NCBI GenBank assembly: GCA_942492115.1
Contig: CALODL010000037.1
Span: forward strand, 1-64,000
Length of the DNA stretch: 64,000 nt
Source: CALODL01 sp942492115
Lineage (GTDB): Bacteria > Planctomycetota > Phycisphaerae > UBA1845 > CAIVHJ01
Reading direction: 5' to 3'
In this document: positions 57,988-64,000 of the stretch, piece after piece
Layout: every line of letters starts with the position of its first letter
Position numbering within the stretch: the stretch's first letter is position 1
The notes under the pieces: generated by a model
Told to the model about the DNA's origin: nothing
Database searches by the model: none
What the model saw: the letters and a program-made list of their open reading frames with translations, nothing else
Program-made: the position numbers and the translations under genes

Positions 57988-59913
57988 GTGTCCAAGATCA
58001 TTGGAATCGACCTGGGGACGACCAATTCGGTCGTCGCCGTTATGGAGGGCGAACAGCCCAAAGTCCTGACCAACGCGCAGGGCAGTCGTCTGACCCCGTC
58101 CGTCGTTGCGTTCACCGATAAGGGCGAACGGCTCGTCGGGCAGGTCGCCCGTCATCAGCAGGTCACCAATCCGACCAACACCATATTCTCGATCAAGCGC
58201 TTCATGGGCCGTCGCCACAAGGAAGTCGGGGCCGAAGAGAAAACGGTCCCGTACAAGATTGTCGGCGGCGCTGAGGAGCTGGTCAAAGTCGAGATCCGGG
58301 ATAAGCAGTACACGCCCCCGGAGATCTCCGCGATGATCCTGCAGGATCTCAAGAAGACTGCGGAGGACTACCTCGGCACCGCTGTCGAACGCGCGGTGAT
58401 CACGGTGCCGGCATATTTCAACGACGCCCAGCGCCAGGCGACCAAGGACGCCGGTGAAATTGCCGGGCTGAAGGTTGAACGCATCATCAACGAGCCTACG
58501 GCGGCGTCGCTGGCCTATGGTCTCGAGAAGAAGATCAACCAGAAAATCGCGGTCTTCGATCTGGGTGGCGGTACGTTCGATGTTTCGATCTTGGACATCG
58601 GCGACAACGTGTTCGAGGTGCTCAGCTCCAACGGTGACGGTCACCTGGGCGGCGACGATTACGACGAGGAGTTGATTGACTTCATCGCAGAAGAGTTCCG
58701 CAAGAAGGAAGGCATCGATCTCCGCAAGGACCCGATGGCACTGCAGCGTCTCAAGGAGGCGTGCGAGAAAGCCAAGTGTGAACTGTCGACGACGCAGGAA
58801 ACGACGATCAATCTGCCGTTCATCACGGCTGATCAGAGCGGTCCCAAGCATCTGCAGGAGACCATGACCCGCAGCAAGTTCGAGCAACTGACCAAGTCGC
58901 TCACCGAACGGTGTCGCGGTCCGGTCATGCAGGCACTCAAGGATGCCAAGATGAGCCCGGATCAGATCGACGAGGTCGTGCTCGTCGGCGGATCGACCCG
59001 TATTCCGTCCGTTCAGGACCTGGTTAAAGAGGCTTTCGGCAAGGAACCCAACCGTAGCATCAACCCTGACGAAGTCGTGGCTGTAGGAGCCGCAATCCAG
59101 GGCGCCGTGCTGTCGGGCGACAAGGACAACATCGTTCTGCTCGATGTGACCCCGCTGACCCTTGGTGTCGAGACGCTGGGGGGGGTGATGACCAAGCTCA
59201 TCGATCGCAATACGACCATTCCGACCTCTCGGAAAGAGGTGTTCAGCACCGCTGCGGACGGTCAGACGGAAGTGACCATCCACGTGTTGCAGGGCGAACG
59301 CGAAATGGCCTCGGGTAATAAGAGCCTCGGGCAGTTCAATCTCACGGGTATTCCACCAGCGCAGCGCGGTGTGCCGCAGATCGAGGTGACCTTCGACATC
59401 GACGCCAATGGCATTCTGACCGTGTCGGCCAAAGACAAGGCGACGAACAAGGAAAGCAAGATCGAAATCAAGGATGCCTCGGGCCTGTCGGACGATGAGA
59501 TCGAGCGCATGAAACGTGACGCGACCGAGCACGCCGAAGAAGACAAGCAGCGGCGTGAGCTCGTCGAGGTCCGCAACAAGGCGGATCAATTGCTCTACTC
59601 GACTGAACAGACGCTCAAGGAGCATGGCGACAAGGTGCCGGCCGAGGAGCGTGGCCAGATCGAGTCCGCACTCAATCAGCTCAAAGAAGCGCTGAAGGGC
59701 GAGGATCAGGATGCGATCACCAAGAGTGTCGACGGCCTCATGGCGGCCTCCCAGACGATCGGCAAGATCATGTACGAGGAAGCCCTCAAGCAGCAGGGCG
59801 GTACTCCCGAGGGTGATCCCGGGCAGACCGTCGGCGCGACCGCCGGCGGTGGTGACGAGAAGAAGGACGACGACGTCATAGACGCTGAATTCGAGGTCAA
59901 GGACGAGAAGTAA
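57988..59913 (+). CDS. dnaK: molecular chaperone DnaK (Hsp70)
   Basis: A 641-residue Hsp70. The ATPase domain has IGIDLGTTNSVVA, AVITVPAYFNDAQRQATKDAG, INEPTAASLAYGLE, FDLGGGTFDVSIL, and VLVGGSTRIPSVQ. The linker and substrate domain include DVTPLTLGVETLGG and DIDANGILTVSAKDKAT. A helical lid leads to the acidic tail ending DVIDAEFEVKDEK, close to the DnaK EEVKD-type co-chaperone end. GTG 57988 is preceded by AGAGGAG at 7 nt. No grpE or dnaJ neighbours. A 15-bp terminator follows. Confidence 0.96.
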   Translation: MSKIIGIDLGTTNSVVAVMEGEQPKVLTNAQGSRLTPSVVAFTDKGERLVGQVARHQQVTNPTNTIFSIKRFMGRRHKEVGAEEKTVPYKIVGGAEELVKVEIRDKQYTPPEISAMILQDLKKTAEDYLGTAVERAVITVPAYFNDAQRQATKDAGEIAGLKVERIINEPTAASLAYGLEKKINQKIAVFDLGGGTFDVSILDIGDNVFEVLSSNGDGHLGGDDYDEELIDFIAEEFRKKEGIDLRKDPMALQRLKEACEKAKCELSTTQETTINLPFITADQSGPKHLQETMTRSKFEQLTKSLTERCRGPVMQALKDAKMSPDQIDEVVLVGGSTRIPSVQDLVKEAFGKEPNRSINPDEVVAVGAAIQGAVLSGDKDNIVLLDVTPLTLGVETLGGVMTKLIDRNTTIPTSRKEVFSTAADGQTEVTIHVLQGEREMASGNKSLGQFNLTGIPPAQRGVPQIEVTFDIDANGILTVSAKDKATNKESKIEIKDASGLSDDEIERMKRDATEHAEEDKQRRELVEVRNKADQLLYSTEQTLKEHGDKVPAEERGQIESALNQLKEALKGEDQDAITKSVDGLMAASQTIGKIMYEEALKQQGGTPEGDPGQTVGATAGGGDEKKDDDVIDAEFEVKDEK

Positions 59914-59942
59914 GCGTTCAGGTCAGTCAGTCAATCAATTCA

Positions 59943-59981
59943 CATCAGGCCGGCTCCACACCTGGAGCCGGCCTGATGTTT
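59943..59981 (+). terminator. terminator hairpin of dnaK
   Basis: A perfect 15-bp stem (CATCAGGCCGGCTCC / GGAGCCGGCCTGATG, 6-nt loop) followed by TTTGGTT, 30 nt after the dnaK stop. It may also serve the minus strand, although purM ends about 200 nt away. Nothing further is recognised in 59982-60181. Confidence 0.75.
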
Positions 59982-60181
59982 GGTTCTTCCCCTGAACGGC
60001 TTCACCGACCGCTGTCCTCCGCAGCGGCCCATGCCTCGAACCCTCCGCCACGCGTGCGTCAACAGGATCATGTGTGCAGGCCCATCCCGGAAATGCGTGA
60101 AGAACCTTTTTCTTGGTCCTTCAGCAGAATCTGTGGAAGCTAAACTGCTCTCTCGTCGCAGAACGCCCGCATCTGCGAGTG

Positions 60182-61249
60182 CTACCGGCAGAGGAGGTCC
60201 ACGCCGCGGCGCCCGGATTCGATACGTCCGATCTCATGACACGCAAGACGCTGTTTCTTGAAGTGCTGCTGGACTGTCATGACATCCTTGCGGCGCACGA
60301 CCAGGGTCATTCCGATGCCCATGTTGAAGACGTCGTACATTTCTTTCTCGGCAATGCCTCGATCCTGCAGGGCACGGAATATTGCATGTGGACGCCACGC
60401 GGTGGTGTCAATACATGCCCGGCACTTCGTGGGCAGGATTCGCGGAACGTTTCCGGGCAGGCCGCCTCCTGTGATGTGGGCCATGCCTTTGATGATCCGC
60501 GGGTGGCGTTCGAGCAAGGCAACCACCGCTTTGCTGTAGATGCGTGTCGGCTTGAGCAAGTGTTGGCCGAGCGTACCGTTCAGGCCGGTAATCCGCGCCG
60601 ACATGCGCAGCGGGCTGTGGCCGCGAGAAAACGCTTTGCGGACCAGTGAATAGCCGTTGGAATGAATGCCCGATGACCGCAGGCCAAGGATGCTGTCGCC
60701 GGGCCTGATGGTCGTGCCGTTGACCAGGTGCTTGCGCTCGACGACGCCGACGGCGAAGCCGGCCAGGTCAAACTCGTTCTTGCGATAGATATCTGGCATT
60801 TCCGCAGTTTCACCGCCGAGCAATGCGCAGCCCGCTTGCTTGCAGCCCCGACAAACACCCCGGACGATGGCCGCTGTTGCGGTGGGTGAGTTCTTGTGTA
60901 CGGCGACATAATCAAGAAAGAACAGCGGCCGGGCCCCGCAGGTAATGAGATCGTTGACATTCATGGCCACGAGGTCGATGCCGACCGTGTCGAGCTTCCG
61001 GGCGGCGCCAGCGAGCAGTACCTTACTGCCAACACCATCCGCGCAACTGACCAGCACTGGGTCACGGAGGCGTCGTCCGCGGCCAAGATCATACAAACCG
61101 GCGAAGCCTCCATGGTTGGGCAGAACACAGCGATCATGGGTGGCTCTGAGCAGAGGTCCGATCCGTTTGACGACTTCGTCATTGGCCGCAATGCTGACGC
61201 CTGCGCTGTTGTAGTCGAGTGTTTTCTTTCGGGTCACTGCTGAATCCAA
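60182..61249 (-). CDS. purM: phosphoribosylformylglycinamidine cyclo-ligase (AIR synthetase)
   Basis: A 355-residue PurM, step five of purine synthesis (FGAM + ATP to AIR). Landmarks: DYNSAGVSIAANDE, GGFAGLYDL, VSCADGVGSKVLLA, GIDLVAMNVNDLITCGARPLFFLDY, GGETAEMP, SSGIHSNGYSLVRK, HITGGGLPGNVPRILP, and FNMGIGMTLVV. The start is uncertain: TTG 61249 or GTG 61237; neither has a clear ribosome site. It lies 33 nt after purF, so the two form an operon. Confidence 0.94.
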   Translation of the reverse strand: MDSAVTRKKTLDYNSAGVSIAANDEVVKRIGPLLRATHDRCVLPNHGGFAGLYDLGRGRRLRDPVLVSCADGVGSKVLLAGAARKLDTVGIDLVAMNVNDLITCGARPLFFLDYVAVHKNSPTATAAIVRGVCRGCKQAGCALLGGETAEMPDIYRKNEFDLAGFAVGVVERKHLVNGTTIRPGDSILGLRSSGIHSNGYSLVRKAFSRGHSPLRMSARITGLNGTLGQHLLKPTRIYSKAVVALLERHPRIIKGMAHITGGGLPGNVPRILPTKCRACIDTTAWRPHAIFRALQDRGIAEKEMYDVFNMGIGMTLVVRRKDVMTVQQHFKKQRLACHEIGRIESGRRGVDLLCR

Positions 61250-61282
61250 TCGGCCGCGGGCCGATGTTTGCCGGCCTGCGTG

Positions 61283-62722
61283 CTACGCCGTTCCACCTTC
61301 GAACATTTTCAGTTGGTTGCGTTCCAGGGCGAATTTGCTGACGGGCTCGGAGACGTCGATCGGGTAGTGACCCGAGAAACACGCAGAACAAAAACGCTTG
61401 TCGCCACCATCGACGCACGCCAACAGGCCGTCGTGTGACAGGTAGGCCAAGGAGTCGACGCCAAGAAAATCGCGAATGTCTTCAATGCTGCGCTGCGTGG
61501 CCACCAGTTTGGTCTTGTCCGGGAAATCGATCCCGTAGTAACAACCATGTCGAATCGGAGGGGAAGCAACACGCAGGTGGACTTCGGTCGCACCGGCCTT
61601 GCGCAGTGCGCCCATTTTGCCGCGCGTCGTCGTTCCGCGAACCACTGAGTCTTCGACGACAATCACGCGCTTACCGCGTACGGTCGATTTGATGACGTTC
61701 AATTTGAGTTTGACTGCCAGATCGCGCATATGCTGGTCGGGCAGAATGAACGATCGTCCAGCGTAGTGGCTGGTCGTGAATCCGCGTTCCAAAGGGACGC
61801 CACTCTCCGCTGCGTAGCCGATCGCCGCACAGCGCGCGCAGTTGGGCACGGGGATGACGATATCCGCCTCGGCCGGTGCCTCACGGGCCAGCTGACGCCC
61901 CATAGCCGTTCGTACGGCATGGACATTCTGGCCAAAAATGTCACTGGCGGGGTCGGAGAAATAGACGTGTTCGAAAATGCACTGCGCAGCCGTACCGTCT
62001 GGACTGCGGTGGAAGAACTCGCTGTGCAGGCCCTGGTCGTCGACCGTAACGATCTCACCTGGGGCGACATCGCGCACGTATTCGGCATCGACGATGTCGA
62101 GGGCGCAAGTTTCCGAGGCCACGACGATTGCACCGTTTTCCAGCCGGCCCAGGCACAGCGGCCGAAAGCCGTGCGGGTCACGGACCACAACCAGGCGATC
62201 GTTTATCAGCATGACCAGGCTGTAGGCGCCCTGGAGATGATTGAACACATGGCGCAATGTGTTGGGCTTATCCATGTGGCTGGGCTTGGCCACGAGGTGC
62301 GCGATGATCTCGGTATCCGAGGTGGTCTGGAACACGCTGCCAAACTGTTCGTACTCACGACGTAAGAGGCCAGCGTTGATCAGGTTGCCGTTGTGGGCAA
62401 TGGCCAGCTGTCCGGCGGCGTAGTTGAACAGCAGGGGTTGGGCGTTTGAGTCGCAGCTCGAACCGGTTGTCGAGTAGCGCACATGGCCGATCGCGATCGG
62501 GTTGTGCAAGGGGGCCAGGGCTGCGGGCGTGAAAACCTCGTTGACCAGGCCCATGGCGGCATGCCGCTCGATTTGGCTCCCGCTGCGCGTGCTGCAGATG
62601 CCGGCTGATTCCTGCCCGCGGTGTTGCTGGGCGAACAAACCGAGCCGCGTCAGGAGGGCGGCATCGGGGTGACCATAGATCCCGAACAAGCCGCAGTAAT
62701 GCTTGATGTCACTGGATTGCAC
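61283..62722 (-). CDS. purF: amidophosphoribosyltransferase
   Basis: A 479-residue PurF, first committed step of purine synthesis (PRPP + Gln to phosphoribosylamine). A nine-residue propeptide precedes the nucleophile Cys10 (CGLFGIYG). The Ntn-hydrolase glutaminase continues with GHVRYSTTGSS and AHNGNLINA. The phosphoribosyltransferase domain has the PRPP loop VIVVEDSVVRGTT. Cys residues in AAQCIFEHVYF, RHGCYYGID and FCSACF match the four [4Fe-4S] ligands of the B. subtilis-type enzyme. GTG 62722; the nearest GGAG is 11 nt upstream. First gene of purF-purM. Confidence 0.95.
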   Translation of the reverse strand: MQSSDIKHYCGLFGIYGHPDAALLTRLGLFAQQHRGQESAGICSTRSGSQIERHAAMGLVNEVFTPAALAPLHNPIAIGHVRYSTTGSSCDSNAQPLLFNYAAGQLAIAHNGNLINAGLLRREYEQFGSVFQTTSDTEIIAHLVAKPSHMDKPNTLRHVFNHLQGAYSLVMLINDRLVVVRDPHGFRPLCLGRLENGAIVVASETCALDIVDAEYVRDVAPGEIVTVDDQGLHSEFFHRSPDGTAAQCIFEHVYFSDPASDIFGQNVHAVRTAMGRQLAREAPAEADIVIPVPNCARCAAIGYAAESGVPLERGFTTSHYAGRSFILPDQHMRDLAVKLKLNVIKSTVRGKRVIVVEDSVVRGTTTRGKMGALRKAGATEVHLRVASPPIRHGCYYGIDFPDKTKLVATQRSIEDIRDFLGVDSLAYLSHDGLLACVDGGDKRFCSACFSGHYPIDVSEPVSKFALERNQLKMFEGGTA

Positions 62723-62885
62723 CGGGGCGTCACTCCACGCCGATCGGGTTGGCCGAATCGGACGTTGCGCGCCAAATTAACGGGCCGCGGTGCACGGGTC
62801 AAGGGTCCGATAGGCCCCGGCGCGGCGCCGGCATTTGATACATGATCGATGCAAATGGCACACTTGGCTGAACCCAGGGAGTCAT

Positions 62886-63461
62886 ATGCGCACACAACAC
62901 GACATTCTAACGACCGGACAGGTAGCCAAGATTTGCAATGTGGCTCCAAGAACGGTTTCGAAGTGGTTCGACAGCGGCCAGCTGCGTGGCTATCGCATCC
63001 CGGGCAGCAAAGACCGGCGTATTCCAGTCAGCCAGCTGATCCGGTTCATGCGCGCCCATGGCATGCCACTCAACGGGCTGGACGGTCATCAGCGTCGGGT
63101 GTTGATTATTGATGCAGACGGAGAGTTTGCGGGGGCACTCCAGCGGGCGCTGGAGATGCAGGGTTTTTGCGTCGAGACCGCGGGATGCCTGGTGACTGCC
63201 GGGATGATGATCGAGCGTTTGCGTCCGCACGCGGTTCTCATCGAGGTTGGAATGCCTGCGTTCAACGCAGAGTATTTTGGCCGGCTGCAACGCACATGCC
63301 CGGCGATTCAAGAGGCCGTGCTGCTGGCCATGGGCCGTGAACTTGCTCCGGCGATGTGTCATGCACTCGTTCATCAGGGTTTCCAGTCATGCCTGACCAA
63401 ACCCTTCGATTTCACTGAGGTTCTGGCGGCGATCGAGGATGCCGTCCCCACGTTGGATTGA
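62886..63461 (+). CDS. excisionase/MerR-type HTH fused to a pseudo-receiver domain
   Basis: A 191-residue protein. Residues about 8-58 are an excisionase-type winged HTH (LTTGQVAKICNVAPRTVSKW, then RIPGSKDRRIPVSQLIRFM), as in helix_turn_helix_17. Residues about 70-188 have the CheY-like fold (RRVLIIDADGEF; CLTKPFDFTEVL with the conserved Lys). The phospho-acceptor position, normally Asp in LLDVxMP, is Glu120 (VLIEVGMP), so it probably cannot be phosphorylated in the usual way. It may bind DNA constitutively. ATG 62886 with GGGAG upstream is preferred to the frame at 62835. Divergent from purF and just upstream of a canonical receiver protein. Confidence 0.82.
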   Translation: MRTQHDILTTGQVAKICNVAPRTVSKWFDSGQLRGYRIPGSKDRRIPVSQLIRFMRAHGMPLNGLDGHQRRVLIIDADGEFAGALQRALEMQGFCVETAGCLVTAGMMIERLRPHAVLIEVGMPAFNAEYFGRLQRTCPAIQEAVLLAMGRELAPAMCHALVHQGFQSCLTKPFDFTEVLAAIEDAVPTLD

Positions 63462-63502
63462 CGCTGTCATTGACCACCCAAATTGAGGGAACTTCTGTAC
63501 CC

Positions 63503-64000
63503 ATGTCCCCTACCATTGAGCACAGCACCGAGGTCATCAACGTTCTCCTCGTGGACGATGAGAGTGCCTTTCGCCAGGCGACGGCCCAGCGGCTCGAACT
63601 TCGCGGATTTCGCGTCATGCAGGCTGGGGGCGGCGAAGAGGCCCAGGACATTCTCGATGATCATAGCCCCGATGTCGTCGTGTGCGACCTCAAAATGCCT
63701 TCGACGGATGGTCTGACTCTGATGCGCCGACACGTTGCCGTGAATCAGTCGACAGGCTGGATCATTCTAACCGGTCAGGCCTCGGTAGAGACCGCCGTGG
63801 CGGGCTTGAAGCTGGGGGCCGTCGAGTATCTCCAGAAACCCATTGAGATCGAGGAGCTCGAATCGGCCATTCGCCAGGCATATATGCGCAGTCAACCCAC
63901 ACGGACTTTCGAACGCTACCGGTCCGGTGAACGCGCGCTGCGCTTCGGTATCGTGGGTCATCCGGAGAACGTCGATGAACTGTACAGCTTGATCGACAAG
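63503..64000 (+). CDS. response regulator receiver protein (runs off the window)
   Basis: Open from ATG 63503 to the window end (166 codons seen). The receiver domain is canonical: acidic pair VDDE (18-19), phospho-acceptor Asp62 in VVVCDLKMPS, Thr in ILTGQAS, Lys112 in YLQKPIEIEEL. After the receiver there is a linker and the start of another segment (LRFGIVGHPENVDELYSLIDK region) that I do not recognise. The output domain, possibly a kinase or GGDEF/EAL/ATPase module, lies outside the window. A GAGGGA sits about 12 nt upstream. It follows the HTH/pseudo-receiver gene by 41 nt, so they are probably co-transcribed. Confidence 0.82.
   Translation, partial: MSPTIEHSTEVINVLLVDDESAFRQATAQRLELRGFRVMQAGGGEEAQDILDDHSPDVVVCDLKMPSTDGLTLMRRHVAVNQSTGWIILTGQASVETAVAGLKLGAVEYLQKPIEIEELESAIRQAYMRSQPTRTFERYRSGERALRFGIVGHPENVDELYSLIDK

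Noticed and set aside
57889..59625. 578-codon open frame antisense to dnaK
   Set aside because: It mirrors the dnaK codon pattern; dnaK antisense frames of this kind are a known artefact, and it has no ribosome site or family features.

Overview
This window reads as a GC-rich chromosomal segment of a Gram-negative-type bacterium. The gene content best fits the Planctomycetota, probably a Phycisphaerae-like lineage, but this is inference and no marker gene was compared. The reasons are: secreted proteins with FG-GAP/VCBS, thrombospondin-3-like, dockerin-like and cohesin-like parts; an oversized SecA carrying a Cys-rich insertion and a SEC-C tail; a eukaryotic-type protein kinase and an FHA-GAF-SpoIIE phosphatase; a Kdo transferase, which implies lipid A; and a B12-dependent ribonucleotide reductase. 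I see no insertion sequence, integrase, phage gene or CRISPR array. This is mostly housekeeping DNA with lineage-specific genes mixed in.

Layout. 0-7.6 kb (minus strand): a tightly packed operon of protein kinase, class II aldolase, tilS, a TPR/peptidase-MA protein, a MazG-like pyrophosphohydrolase and an FHA-GAF-SpoIIE phosphatase. Its distal 3.1 kb is full of frameshifts, most simply explained by sequence error near a contig end. 7.9-13.1 kb: tRNA-Gln, a di-heme DHOR-type cytochrome and a large FG-GAP/cohesin-like secreted protein. 13.4-18.6 kb: a secreted repeat protein, a STAS protein, a MutS2 without its Smr domain and a UvrD-type helicase. 18.7-30.5 kb: a Sua5-phosphatase fusion with rpiB, an atypical EF-G, an aminotransferase, a GNAT, an MMPL transporter, comEC, a HAD phosphatase and a LolA-like protein. 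30.5-36.9 kb: nrdJ behind a promoter whose spacer is filled by a perfect palindrome, a thioesterase, an M28 peptidase and an unknown protein. 36.9-45.7 kb: glcDEF and a 1549-residue lipoprotein. 45.8-53.9 kb: secA, a mini SEC-C protein, waaA and acs. 53.9-64 kb: nadE, a catalytically dead P1B-ATPase relative, an ACT protein, dnaK, purF-purM, and two receiver-domain proteins at the right edge, the last one cut by the window end.

How the genes relate. Most are independent housekeeping functions: tRNA modification (tilS, sua5), purine and NAD synthesis, dNTP synthesis, protein export and folding, acetate and glycolate use, and DNA repair and uptake. Some look like regulatory pairs: the kinase at the head and the phosphatase at the tail of one operon, and the two receiver proteins at the end.

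The most unusual item is the pseudo-P1B-ATPase at 55.7-57.3 kb. It keeps the membrane scaffold but has lost the actuator and nucleotide-binding domains, the phosphorylation site, the CPC motif and one Cys of the metal-binding CxxC, while the reading frame stays intact. Other items worth attention are the pseudo-receiver with Glu in place of the phospho-acceptor Asp, the ComEC with a dead metallo-beta-lactamase-like tail, the palindrome-in-promoter of nrdJ, the SecA/SEC-C pair and the tandem repeat upstream of dnaK.
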